This document shows, piece by piece, positions 23,798 to 32,639 of a stretch of 55,429 bases of DNA. This stretch comes from an uncultured Bacteroidales bacterium (lineage in GTDB: Bacteria; Bacteroidota; Bacteroidia; Bacteroidales; UBA932), in contig ONSU01000011.1 of the NCBI GenBank assembly GCA_900320545.1, positions 1-55,429 on the forward strand, in the 5' to 3' direction. How positions within the stretch are numbered: the stretch's first letter is position 1; every line of letters begins with the position of its first letter. The notes below the pieces were generated by a model that was given only the letters and a program-made list of their open reading frames with translations, was not told the DNA's origin and searched no databases. Position numbers and translations under genes: made by a program.

Positions 23798-24265
23798 TTA
23801 GATGCTGATGTCGAGGATTTTGAACTTCATGATGCCGGAGGGCGTCTGCGCGTCGACGGTCTCCCCCTTGGAATGACCGATGAGCGCCTTGCCGATCGGA
23901 GTCGTCGCAGCGAGTTTCCCCTTGGAGAAATCGGCCTCGGACTCGCCCACGATGGTGAATTCCATCACGCGCTTCAGGGCGAGATTCTCCACCTTGACCT
24001 TGCTCAGCAGCTGAACGCTGTCGGTCGTAAGCTTGGACTCGTCGATGACGCGGGCCGAAGCGATTTTATTCTTCAGGCGGGCGATCTTGACTTCGAGCAG
24101 ACCCTGCGCCTCGCGCGCAGCGTCATACTCCGCATTCTCGGAAAGGTCACCCTTCTCCCGGGCCTCGGCGATCGCCGCCGAAATCACGGGCCGCTGCGCG
24201 AGCGCGTCGGCGAGTTCTTTCTTGAGGGCGTCCAGCCCCGCCTGTGTCATCATCTCAATTTGCAT
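23798..24265 (-). CDS. greA: Transcription elongation factor GreA
   Basis: 155 residues. It stimulates cleavage of backtracked RNA by RNA polymerase. The N-terminal coiled coil carries the conserved tip GDLSENAEYDAAREAQ with the acidic residues that reach the active site. The C-terminal FKBP-like domain has FTIVGESEADFSKGKLAATTPIGKALIGHSKGE. The leader contains a strong terminator-like hairpin (24298-24327) directly after the promoter. Confidence 0.95.
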   Translation of the reverse strand: MQIEMMTQAGLDALKKELADALAQRPVISAAIAEAREKGDLSENAEYDAAREAQGLLEVKIARLKNKIASARVIDESKLTTDSVQLLSKVKVENLALKRVMEFTIVGESEADFSKGKLAATTPIGKALIGHSKGETVDAQTPSGIMKFKILDISI

Positions 24266-24297
24266 AATTATCGATATTTTAATGTTTTGCGTGAATT

Positions 24298-24327
24298 AAA
24301 AAGGAGTCCCGCCAAGAGGCGGAACCC
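24298..24327 (-). terminator. Promoter-proximal terminator hairpin in the greA leader
   Basis: On the minus strand a 10-bp stem (24318-24327 with 24304-24313, two wobble pairs), a TCTT loop and then TTTTT form a textbook intrinsic terminator. It lies between the greA promoter (24338-24367) and the ATG at 24265, about 5 nt after the expected transcript start. It could also end transcripts arriving from the outer-membrane protein gene. Confidence 0.75.
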
Positions 24328-24337
24328 TTTCTAATTG

Positions 24338-24367
24338 CAAAGATAGCAAATATTTTTGATTTGCAAA
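24338..24367 (-). promoter_or_regulatory. Promoter of greA
   Basis: On the minus strand TTTG (24364-24367), an 18-nt spacer and TATCTTTG (24338-24345). The expected start of the RNA is near 24331-24334, giving a leader of about 70 nt. Confidence 0.65.
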
Positions 24368-24378
24368 AATCGGTATCG

Positions 24379-24398
24379 ATTCCGGGACAGCCCGGAAT
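24379..24398. repeat. Interspersed palindrome, CATTCCGGG family
   Basis: ATTCCGGG, ACAG, CCCGGAAT: perfect 8-bp arms, 11 nt after the outer-membrane gene stop. It is related to the units at 8334-8386, 41071-41091 and 43225-43247. It may serve as the 3' end structure of that gene. Confidence 0.6.
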
Positions 24399-24408
24399 GG
24401 CGGGCTTC

Positions 24409-25374
24409 CTACAGATAGTACTTGAAGGCGAAGCGGAGACCGATGTTCTGGGTGCCGTAGAGGAGGGCGCGGCTGCCCGGGCTCTTGAGGGCACCATCCC
24501 AGATTTCACCCTGCTTGGTCGTCTTGTTATAGACCTCATACTTGGTGTAGGTCTGGGGCTGGAAGACAACCATGATCGGAACAAAGGTCACGGATGCGCC
24601 GATCGACATCCTTCCCGCGAAGAAGTATTCGAGACCCATGTCCGCCGTGATGCCGATACCGTGGTTCATCCCCACATTGTGACGCTCGACCGGACGACCG
24701 ACCGTATTAAGGTACTCATCGTGACCGATTGCGGCATCTTTCTTCGCAGTATTCCACTCATTCAGCGTCCCCTCCCCTGCAAGCTCCGTATACTTCATCT
24801 GGGAAGGTAACTTTGTACCGTTGTCCGTCAATTCACTCGTCAGCTCATTGCCATAGGAGAACGCCAGCGAACCGCCGCCGATCGCATACTGGATACCGAA
24901 GCCGCCCACGAAGGCCAGACGCCCGAACGGCTTGGTGAATTCGAGGCCGAGGCCGATGGTCGTCCCGTTCAGTTTGGACTTGATGGCGTCATATTTCCAG
25001 GCAAGGTCTTCATTGCTGGTTGCTTCCAGATGCGCGTCATCGTGCACATACTCCCGGTAATTGACATTGCTGCCGGTAATACCGATATTGGCCCGGAGGG
25101 AAACCAGGTCGTTGAAGTGATAACCGATCATAAACGAAACGAGCGGATCGGTCGAGAGGATAAACATCTGCTTGGGAGTGCCGCCCAGGCCCGTAACGAA
25201 ATCGCCGGCCCAGGCATTCTTGTCGGGCTGATAGTCGTGATTCTTGATGGCGAGCGGGTTGAAGGTCACTCCGATGGAGAAATCACCGCCCTGGGGGTTG
25301 TAAACCTGCTTCTTCTGCGCGCTCACACCGAGTGCCAGGAAGAGGGCCATTGCCACAATGAAAAACTTTTTCAT
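24409..25374 (-). CDS. Outer-membrane beta-barrel protein of unknown function
   Basis: 321 residues. The signal peptide ends at about residue 19 (FFIVAMALFLALGVSA, then QKK). Alternating amphipathic strands follow (GDFSIGVTFNPLAI, VSFMIGYHFNDLVSLRANIGITG, LAFVGGFGIQYAIGGGSLAFSYG, GITADMGLEYFFAGRMSIGASVTFVPI), ending LRFAFKYYL with a terminal hydrophobic strand typical of outer-membrane barrels. I do not recognise a specific family. It starts 30 nt after the Ig-like lipoprotein gene on the same strand, which suggests a lipoprotein-barrel pair at the cell surface. Confidence 0.75.
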   Translation of the reverse strand: MKKFFIVAMALFLALGVSAQKKQVYNPQGGDFSIGVTFNPLAIKNHDYQPDKNAWAGDFVTGLGGTPKQMFILSTDPLVSFMIGYHFNDLVSLRANIGITGSNVNYREYVHDDAHLEATSNEDLAWKYDAIKSKLNGTTIGLGLEFTKPFGRLAFVGGFGIQYAIGGGSLAFSYGNELTSELTDNGTKLPSQMKYTELAGEGTLNEWNTAKKDAAIGHDEYLNTVGRPVERHNVGMNHGIGITADMGLEYFFAGRMSIGASVTFVPIMVVFQPQTYTKYEVYNKTTKQGEIWDGALKSPGSRALLYGTQNIGLRFAFKYYL

Positions 25375-25404
25375 ATCAATACAGTATTAAAAGGTTAATA
25401 ATCT

Positions 25405-27555
25405 TTAGAAATAGCTGACGGGGATGACGTAATTGACATAGTTCTTGTAGGTGCTTCCCGTGAGGACCGTGTAGTTGCCCCCCTCATACTTGATGATGTA
25501 AAGCGAGGCCATCTTGTCCGTAATATCGTGATGGACCCAGTAAGTTATGCCGCTACCGAAGTCTACGGTATTGCCGGAGAACTTGCGAATGGCACCCTCG
25601 ATAATCCCCAGGCGCTCCTCCAGCGTAGCCGGAGTGGCCGACATCGCAACGCTCTGCCCGGAGAACACGCTGCTCATATCCGCAAAACCAGGGAAAAGCC
25701 AGGGAGTACCGGAGGGGTTTGAGCCCAGGTCATAACTGTGCATCCTCTGATACCGATCTTTATAATCCCCGGAAGGGCTCCCAAGGAGCGTATATAATTC
25801 CGAATTGGCGAAGTAAATTTCGGGACGGACCATATGCGAATCGCCGCGGCTCATATTGTACCAGAGCAACGCCGCGGTATTGTGGAAGGCGTAGTGCTTG
25901 CTCTTGTAGGAGGCATTCTCCCGAAGGCGGGTCATATCGATTCCTGCGATTCCGGGACCTTGACGGGTCGAAAGGTTGTCTTCCTCCGAGCAGAACTGTT
26001 CCTTCCCGTCGGAGGGCACCTGCCATCCCCAGGGGCTGGAGGTCCGGCTGGCAAAAATCTTGTCATACGGGATGATGATGCCGTGCTTCCCATCAATACC
26101 GGGTAAGGAGTAATTGGTCGCTACCAGGCAGGGATCTTCCGTGAGATGCTCGCTACCGGTATAACCGACGATGCCGATCCTGTAACGCTTGACGACGCTG
26201 CCGAATTTTTCCGTCCAATCGGGTAGCGTGGAAGAAATCGGATTCTCCTTAATCCCCCTCCCCCGGTATCCATAATCGAATGTCAGTACCTTCTTGTTGA
26301 CATTGTCGTAATACACAAGGTCGCCTAGTTTGGGCTGGAACGGATCAAATTCGGTAATGGTGAAGGGGAATTCCTGATAAACATAGTCATTCCCACTGCT
26401 GCAACACAGCGTAACGGAACCGGAATACATTGTGCCGCCCTTGGAACTGACTCTGTTGGAGGGGGCAGTCACCGTAAGGATATTATTCTCCGTGCTGAAC
26501 GAGCTATAGTTGAAGCCGTTCCCCGAATCCCTGCCGGAAATCGAGACAGACTTATTCTGGTAGGCCGTAGATGGCAGGAACAGGGGTTTCCATCGCTGGG
26601 TCTGTCCTGCACCGATATATTCCGTCGGGCGCTTGGTAAGACCCGACATACCAACCGGAATAATCTGCATCCCCGTCACCTTGGAGTAAACCCGGATCTG
26701 ACGGGTATCCAACACCGTCGGGTTCGCCATGGCATAAGCCCGCACCGTTACCTGTCCCTCCCGGACCCCTTTCAAAAGTCCCTCCGGTGTAATGGTGGCA
26801 TACGAAGATCCGCTGGAAATCTCCCAAACCACCTTGTCACCGCAATCGGCTGGCGTTGCCGTCGCCGTGAGCTGGCAGGTCTGATCCACATCCAGGGCCG
26901 ATCCTTCCGGAAGGTTCGGAACATCGATTTTGACGCTTCTGAAAGGCTCTACGACGTGTACGTTCACCCACCCACACGCTTCCTCATTATCCTCCGATCT
27001 AGCCCAGAAGGTCACATCCCCTTTCTTCTTGCCGGTCACCACGTGGTCGGTCGAAATCGACGCAACCTCTTTGTCCTGACCCGTGGTGATAAACCATTTA
27101 ACCTTGCGGTTGGTGGCATTCGAAGGCGTGAAAATGAGCTGAAGCTTGACCGTTCCACCTACGGATACGGACACCTCATCGGGCTGGATGACAAGATCCG
27201 TCACCGGGATCGGCACTTCGAGGACTTCCACCTCGCAGGTGGCATTTTTCCCACCCTTGCACGTGGCCGTAATGTCGGTCTTGCCCAGGGTATGGGCCGT
27301 AACAAGACCCGTCTCGTCCACCGAGGCGACACTCGGAGAGGACGAAGACCAGGTCACTGTCTGATTCGTCGCATTGGACGGCTTGACGATGGCCGTCAGC
27401 TGAAGGGTCTCACCAACAATGACAGTTGCGGTAGTTCCAACATCAAGCGTGACGCTGTCTACGATGACGTAATCTCCGGTCGTATCCACCTTCTTGCAGC
27501 CTGCGGCGGCAAACAAGGTGACCAGAAAAAGGATGGCGGCGAGATTCTTTTTCAT
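25405..27555 (-). CDS. Ig-like (BIG2) repeat lipoprotein
   Basis: 716 residues. The signal peptide MKKNLAAILFLVTLFAAAGC precedes KKVD. Three bacterial Ig-like group 2 domains cover residues about 30-300: VDSVTLDVGTTATVIVGETLQLTA with PSNATNQTVTWSSSSPSVASVDETGLVTA; PVTDLVIQPDEVSVSVGGTVKLQL; and LPEGSALDVDQTCQLTATATP. The remaining 400 residues (GDLVYYDNVNKKVLTFDYGYRG, SSPWGWQVPSDGKEQFCSEED, TYWVHHDITDKMASLY) form a region I cannot assign, somewhat like Bacteroidales surface lipoproteins with FISUMP-type domains. Probably displayed on the outer membrane. It follows ribF by 12 nt, so it may be read from the glycogen operon transcript. Confidence 0.82.
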   Translation of the reverse strand: MKKNLAAILFLVTLFAAAGCKKVDTTGDYVIVDSVTLDVGTTATVIVGETLQLTAIVKPSNATNQTVTWSSSSPSVASVDETGLVTAHTLGKTDITATCKGGKNATCEVEVLEVPIPVTDLVIQPDEVSVSVGGTVKLQLIFTPSNATNRKVKWFITTGQDKEVASISTDHVVTGKKKGDVTFWARSEDNEEACGWVNVHVVEPFRSVKIDVPNLPEGSALDVDQTCQLTATATPADCGDKVVWEISSGSSYATITPEGLLKGVREGQVTVRAYAMANPTVLDTRQIRVYSKVTGMQIIPVGMSGLTKRPTEYIGAGQTQRWKPLFLPSTAYQNKSVSISGRDSGNGFNYSSFSTENNILTVTAPSNRVSSKGGTMYSGSVTLCCSSGNDYVYQEFPFTITEFDPFQPKLGDLVYYDNVNKKVLTFDYGYRGRGIKENPISSTLPDWTEKFGSVVKRYRIGIVGYTGSEHLTEDPCLVATNYSLPGIDGKHGIIIPYDKIFASRTSSPWGWQVPSDGKEQFCSEEDNLSTRQGPGIAGIDMTRLRENASYKSKHYAFHNTAALLWYNMSRGDSHMVRPEIYFANSELYTLLGSPSGDYKDRYQRMHSYDLGSNPSGTPWLFPGFADMSSVFSGQSVAMSATPATLEERLGIIEGAIRKFSGNTVDFGSGITYWVHHDITDKMASLYIIKYEGGNYTVLTGSTYKNYVNYVIPVSYF

Positions 27556-27567
27556 AGCGAGGAGTGT

Positions 27568-28446
27568 TTAACGTTCAAATATACGGATAATTTCCTGTTT
27601 GTCGCACGAAAGCTGATGGCGAAGCGCCTCCAGCGAAGGGAAGGGACGCTCGTCGCGGATCTTCTTCACGAAAGAGATCCGGATGTCGAGTCCGTAGATA
27701 TCCTCGTCGAAATCCAGGATGTGCGTCTCGACGGTACGGTATTCCCCGGAACTGACGGTCGGGCGGACCCCGATGTTGCACATGCCTTTGTAGCGCCTCC
27801 CGAGCGTCTCGACCTCGACGGCATAGACGCCGTCGCAGGGGATGAGCTTGAGCGGCTCGTAGAGCTGCATGTTCGCCGTCGGGAAGCCGATGGTGCGGCC
27901 CAGCTGGTTGCCGGCGACCACGACCCCGTGCAGGCTGTAGGCATAGCCGAGCATCGCGTTGGCATCCTCCACCCGGCCTTCCGACAGGGCGGTGCGGATC
28001 CGCGTGGAGGAGACGTCCAGTCCGCGGGGGACGTGGATCACCTCCATCCCGAGACTGCGGGCGACGGCGGCCGTCTCCACGGTGGAGAGGTGGTCGTTGC
28101 CGATGCGGTTGTCGTAGCCGAGGACGATGGCGGAGGCGCCGAAACGGCCCCGCACGATATCCCGGAGGTACTCCGCCGTCGTATGCCGGCTGAAGTCGCG
28201 GGAGAAGGTAAGCACCTCCACCCAGTCGACGCCGAGCGCGGAGAGCTGCAACTTCTTCTCTTCCAGCGAAGTGAGCAGACGGAGATTGCGGGCGTCATCC
28301 TGCAGGACATTGCGGGGATGGGGCCAGAAGGTCACGACCACGCTTTCCACGCCGCGTTCGTTCGCGGAGCGGACCAGTTCCCTGATCACGAGACGATGCC
28401 CCGTATGGACTCCGTCAAAAAAACCTGTTGCGAGTACTACAGCCAT
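27568..28446 (-). CDS. ribF: Bifunctional riboflavin kinase / FAD synthetase
   Basis: 292 residues. It converts riboflavin to FMN and then FAD. The N-terminal nucleotidyltransferase domain has TGFFDGVHTGHRLVI, TFWPHPRNVL and VLGYDNRIGND. The C-terminal kinase domain has GRTIGFPTANMQL, DGVYAVEVETLG and MCNIGVRPTV. The start overlaps the end of the GT3-GT35 gene by 10 nt. No FMN riboswitch is possible at this position because the upstream sequence is coding. Confidence 0.94.
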   Translation of the reverse strand: MAVVLATGFFDGVHTGHRLVIRELVRSANERGVESVVVTFWPHPRNVLQDDARNLRLLTSLEEKKLQLSALGVDWVEVLTFSRDFSRHTTAEYLRDIVRGRFGASAIVLGYDNRIGNDHLSTVETAAVARSLGMEVIHVPRGLDVSSTRIRTALSEGRVEDANAMLGYAYSLHGVVVAGNQLGRTIGFPTANMQLYEPLKLIPCDGVYAVEVETLGRRYKGMCNIGVRPTVSSGEYRTVETHILDFDEDIYGLDIRISFVKKIRDERPFPSLEALRHQLSCDKQEIIRIFER

Positions 28447-31400
28447 CTTACAAGTTCAAAATCCTGACGATGCGGCAGTAGCGGATTCCGGGCGAAGACC
28501 CGGGTCGCTATCTGGTAGGCACCCGTACGCTCGGGCATAAACGACACCTGGTAGCGGCACACGCCGTCGTTCATCTCCGCCGGGGTGTATTCGTGCACCT
28601 CGCTGATATGGAGGTCGCCGTGGCTGTCGCGCGTGGCGAACACCACCTCGACGCCGATGTCCTGACAGTTGAGATCGCCGAGCGACAGCACCACCTCGGC
28701 CTTGAATTCATTGCCGGTCGAGAGGTCGTACGAAGTGACCGGCTTGGTCTCGGAGACCACCCGGACATTCTCCCACTCGCGGCGGACGTGCTTCTTCCAG
28801 GCCGCGATCTGCCGCGCAAGGGCGAAATCGTCCGCGACGACACGCGCGGTCCGCTCCGCCTGCGGGGCGTAGAACCGGTCGATGTAGTCGGTAAGCATCC
28901 GGTTGGTGGTGAAGTTGCAGGCCACCTTGGCGATGGTATTCTTGATATATCCCACCCACTGGGCGCTGCGGCCGGTCGCCGTGTCCACATTATAGTACGC
29001 GGGCGTGATCTCGTTTTCGAGGATGGTGTAGATGGTCGCCGCGTCGAGCTCGTTCTGATAGCGGTTGTCGTCGTAGACCTGCTCCTCGGGAAGGGCCCAG
29101 CCGGCGCCCTCGGTATAGCCCTCGACCCACCAGCCGTCGAGCACCGAGAAATGCATCGTTCCGTTCATCGCGGCCTTCTCGCCGGAAGTTCCGGAGGCCT
29201 CCTGCGGACGGGTCGGATTGTTCATCCAGACGTCGACGCCCTGTACCATCCGTTTGGCGAGGGTGATGTCGTAGCCGGGGATGAAGATGATCTTGCCGAT
29301 GAAACGCTCCTGCTTGGAAATGTCGACGATCTGCTTGATGAGGTCCTGGCCGGCCTTGTCGGCGGGATGCGCCTTGCCGGCGAAGAAGAACTGCACCGGA
29401 TGCCCGGGATCGTTGACGATGGCGTCGAGACGGTCGAGGTCGCTGAACAGGAGGGTAGCCCTCTTGTAAGTCGCGAAGCGGCGGGCGAAGCCGATCGTGA
29501 GGACGTCGTCGCGGAGGTTGTCGAGGATGGTGACGATCTCGGACGGGGAATAATGGTTGGAGACCGTGGTGTCCTGCAGGCGCTTCTTGACGAAGCGGAT
29601 GAGTTTCTTCTTGAGCTCGACCTTGGTGGCCCAGACCTCCTCGTCGGATACGTTATAAATGCCCTCGAAGCACTTCTTGTCGTAGTGATGCGTCTTGAAT
29701 TCCTCGCCGAATACGCGCTCGTGCACGGGTTTCCACTCGGGAGCGCACCAGGTCGGATAATGGACGCCGTTGGTGACGTAGCTCACATAGAGTTCCTCGG
29801 GGAGATAGCCCGGATACATATGGGCGAAGATCTGCTGGCTCACTTTGCCGTGGAGCATCGAAACGCCGTTGACGTTCTGCGAGCAGTTCGCCGCGAGGTT
29901 GGACATCGAGAATTTCTCGCCGAGATCCTCGGGGTTGTCCTTGCCGAGGGACATCAGCGTCGTCCAGTCGATCTTGAGCCGCTCGGGATAATGGCCGATG
30001 TACTTGCGGAGGAGGCCTTCGTCGAAGGCGTCGTGCCCGGCGGGTACCGGCGTATGCGTGGTGAAGAGCGAAGAGGAACGTACCACTTCCAGAGCCTCGG
30101 GGAAGTCGAGATTGTCTTTCTCGATGTATTCGCGGAGGCGCTCCAGGCCGATGAAGGCGGCGTGACCCTCGTTGCAGTGATAGATCTGCGGGTTCATACC
30201 GAGGGTGCGGAGGGCGCGGATGCCGCCGACGCCGAGGAGGAGTTCCTGCTTGAGGCGGTTCTCCCAGTTGCCGCCGTAGAGGTGATAGGTCACCTCGCGG
30301 TCTTCGGGAATGTTGGCCTCGAAGTCGGTGTCGAGGAGATAGAGGTCGGTCCGGCCGACTTCCACCTTCCACAGGCGCGCCGTGATGACCCGTCCGGGGA
30401 ATGCGAGGGAGACGGTCACCCAATTCCCTTCCTTGTCATAGACGGGAAGGGCCGGGATCTTGGTGAAGTCCTGCGCATCGTACTTGGAAACCTGGTACCC
30501 CTGTCCGGAAAGGACCTGGGTGAAGTAGCCGTAGCGATACAGGAAACCGATCGCGACGAGATTGACATTCATGTCGCTGGTCTCCTTGAGGTAGTCGCCC
30601 GCCAGGATACCGAGGCCGCCGGAGTAGATCTTCAGCGATGTGTCCAGGCCGTACTCCATGCAGAAGTAGGCCATGGAAGGGTCGGTACGCCGGGCTTTCT
30701 CGGCCATATAGGCGTCGAACTCGTCAAGGACGCGGTTCATCCTGTCGAGGAAGTCGGCGTCTTCGGAGAGCTGTTTGAAACGCTTGATGCTCACGGTGTC
30801 GAGCACGGTCAGGGGGTTGTGGCCGGAATTGTGCCAGACGCCCTGGTCGATGCTGCGGAAAAGGGCTTTGGCGCTCTCGTTCCAGCACCACCAGAGGTTA
30901 CGGGAGAGTTTCTCCAGAGGGGAAAGTTTCTCGGGAAGGTGGCGGGTCACGAGAACGGTGTTCCAGGATGGTGTATTAACATCCAGTTTAGTATATTGCA
31001 TTGTCTTGTCTTTTGTCTTGATGTATGATGCTTTGGCCGCGTCGACTTTGAGAAGCGCTTCGCTGTAGGCCTCGCTGTAATATTGGATCTGATTGTCCCA
31101 GAGGGCGATTTCCGACACCTTGCGGGCGTTTTCGCGGCAGGCGCGGCGCTCGTCGGTGCCGAGGCCGGCGATCTCCTTCACCCGTGCGGCGACGCCGTCC
31201 ACGACATCGAAATAGTTGGAGTCATCCCTGTGGAGGACGGTAATGCCGGGGTGCGCGTCCGGGCAGTGGTCCTGCACCCATTTGCCGAAGCCGGCGAGGT
31301 CGGTCGTGAGGGTCGGGACGCGGAAAGCGAGGGCCTCCAGCGGGGTATAGCCCCACGGCTCGTAATACGAGGGGAAGAGCGCCAGGTCGAGTCCGCAGAG

Positions 31401-32639
31401 AATGTCGTAGTACGAAATGTTCATCACCCCGTCGTCGCCGTTGAGGTACGAAGGGACGAAATAGACCTTGACGCGGTCGCCGATGGCGTTGACGAGGCCG
31501 AGTTCGCGGAAACGGCGGAGGATGATGTCATACTCCGGATTCTGGAGGACGTGGGTCGTCATCGATCCGGCGAGATCCTTTACCGGCCCGAGATGGCCCG
31601 AGGGGACCATGATGAAGGCCTGGATGCTCCGGCCGGACCCCTTCGAATTGACCTTCTGAAGCGCGTCGAGGAAGACGTCGATACCCTTGTTGCGGTACTC
31701 GTAGCGGCCGCCGATGCCGATGAAAATGGCGTCGGAAGGCACCGTCTCGCCGGACATCGCCGTCGCGACTTCCACAAGGCGCTTGCGGGCAAGGTCGTGA
31801 CGCTCGATGTACTCTTCGTCGGAAGCCGGGGTGAAACTGGGCTCGAAGCCGTTCGGCGTCACGACATCCACTTCCCTGCCGAGGAAACGGGCGCATTCCC
31901 GCGCGGTGATCTCGCTCACCGTCGTGAAGACGTCGGCGTGACGCGCGGAAATCTTCTCCAGCGAATGACGGGCGACCACGCCGAACTCGGACGCCTTCGC
32001 ATCGGCGTCATAGGTGGACATCTCGTCGTACAGCGGGAGATTGTGGCCCGCCAGGCAGCGGCCGATGACGGTGGCGTGGGTGGTGAACACCGTCGCCACG
32101 GGGATGCGGGTGCGGTGCACGTACAGCAGGCCGGCGCCGGTCTGCCATTCGTGGAACTGCGCGACCACCTTGTCGGTGTAGGAGAGGTTGTGGTTGTAGA
32201 AACTCTCGATGACCCGTCCGGCCACATAGCCGAAAAGGGCGTTCTCCTTGTAGTCCCAGTCACCCGAAATGGAGTCGACGCCGAATTCCTTCCAGTATTC
32301 GCCGAGAATCGTGTCGGACTCGGGAAGGAACTGCTTGTAATCGACCAGGATGGCGACGGGACGGCCCGGAACGTTCCAGTGGCCGATGCGCACGCGGATG
32401 CCATTCTCCGCCGCAGCCAGTTTCCAGGAGCGGTAGAGGGCGGGATCTTCTATGAAATCGGGATTGTCGGCCCGGTGCATCCACACGTCGGGACCGATCA
32501 TAATGTGTCTCCGGCCCAGCTGGGAATGCAGGTGCAGGGCCTTGGTGGCGATCACGGTATAGATGCCGCCGACCTTGTTGCAGACCTCCCAGCTGACCTC
32601 GAATAAATAGTCAGGATTCAGTACGTTTTTCTCGCTCAT
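28437..32639 (-). CDS. Glycogen synthase (GT3) fused to alpha-glucan phosphorylase (GT35)
   Basis: 1400 residues in a single frame. Residues 1-546 match the eukaryotic-type glycogen synthase family GT3: YLFEVSWEVCNKVGGIYTVIATKA, FTTHATVIGRCLAG, and FPSYYEPWGYTPLEALAFRVPTLTTDLAGFG, with the retaining Glu. This family uses UDP-glucose in yeast and animals. Residues 547-1400 match the TIGR02094-type alpha-glucan phosphorylases: NLWWCWNE, YFCMEYGLDTSLKIYSGGLGILAGD, HCNEGHAAF, and NNPTRPQEASGTSGEKAAMNG with the pyridoxal-phosphate Lys at 1155. An internal ATG at residue 547 could allow a separate phosphorylase. Elongation and phosphorolysis of the same polymer are thus on one polypeptide. Gaps to GH57 and ribF are 0 nt and a 10-nt overlap. 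Confidence 0.93.
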   Translation of the reverse strand: MSEKNVLNPDYLFEVSWEVCNKVGGIYTVIATKALHLHSQLGRRHIMIGPDVWMHRADNPDFIEDPALYRSWKLAAAENGIRVRIGHWNVPGRPVAILVDYKQFLPESDTILGEYWKEFGVDSISGDWDYKENALFGYVAGRVIESFYNHNLSYTDKVVAQFHEWQTGAGLLYVHRTRIPVATVFTTHATVIGRCLAGHNLPLYDEMSTYDADAKASEFGVVARHSLEKISARHADVFTTVSEITARECARFLGREVDVVTPNGFEPSFTPASDEEYIERHDLARKRLVEVATAMSGETVPSDAIFIGIGGRYEYRNKGIDVFLDALQKVNSKGSGRSIQAFIMVPSGHLGPVKDLAGSMTTHVLQNPEYDIILRRFRELGLVNAIGDRVKVYFVPSYLNGDDGVMNISYYDILCGLDLALFPSYYEPWGYTPLEALAFRVPTLTTDLAGFGKWVQDHCPDAHPGITVLHRDDSNYFDVVDGVAARVKEIAGLGTDERRACRENARKVSEIALWDNQIQYYSEAYSEALLKVDAAKASYIKTKDKTMQYTKLDVNTPSWNTVLVTRHLPEKLSPLEKLSRNLWWCWNESAKALFRSIDQGVWHNSGHNPLTVLDTVSIKRFKQLSEDADFLDRMNRVLDEFDAYMAEKARRTDPSMAYFCMEYGLDTSLKIYSGGLGILAGDYLKETSDMNVNLVAIGFLYRYGYFTQVLSGQGYQVSKYDAQDFTKIPALPVYDKEGNWVTVSLAFPGRVITARLWKVEVGRTDLYLLDTDFEANIPEDREVTYHLYGGNWENRLKQELLLGVGGIRALRTLGMNPQIYHCNEGHAAFIGLERLREYIEKDNLDFPEALEVVRSSSLFTTHTPVPAGHDAFDEGLLRKYIGHYPERLKIDWTTLMSLGKDNPEDLGEKFSMSNLAANCSQNVNGVSMLHGKVSQQIFAHMYPGYLPEELYVSYVTNGVHYPTWCAPEWKPVHERVFGEEFKTHHYDKKCFEGIYNVSDEEVWATKVELKKKLIRFVKKRLQDTTVSNHYSPSEIVTILDNLRDDVLTIGFARRFATYKRATLLFSDLDRLDAIVNDPGHPVQFFFAGKAHPADKAGQDLIKQIVDISKQERFIGKIIFIPGYDITLAKRMVQGVDVWMNNPTRPQEASGTSGEKAAMNGTMHFSVLDGWWVEGYTEGAGWALPEEQVYDDNRYQNELDAATIYTILENEITPAYYNVDTATGRSAQWVGYIKNTIAKVACNFTTNRMLTDYIDRFYAPQAERTARVVADDFALARQIAAWKKHVRREWENVRVVSETKPVTSYDLSTGNEFKAEVVLSLGDLNCQDIGVEVVFATRDSHGDLHISEVHEYTPAEMNDGVCRYQVSFMPERTGAYQIATRVFARNPLLPHRQDFELVRWL

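Noticed and set aside
24379-24398. Intrinsic terminator of the outer-membrane protein gene
   Set aside because: The stem is good but a T-run does not follow directly on the minus strand (only after about 9 nt), and the same palindrome occurs elsewhere, so it is listed as a repeat.
27568-28446. FMN riboswitch in front of ribF
   Set aside because: The region upstream is coding sequence of the GT3-GT35 gene and no RFN-type conserved segments are visible.
28437-32639. Assembly artefact joining two genes
   Set aside because: The frame continues through the junction with a plausible linker and no frameshift sign; the internal ATG explains why it looks like two genes. It cannot be fully excluded without reads.
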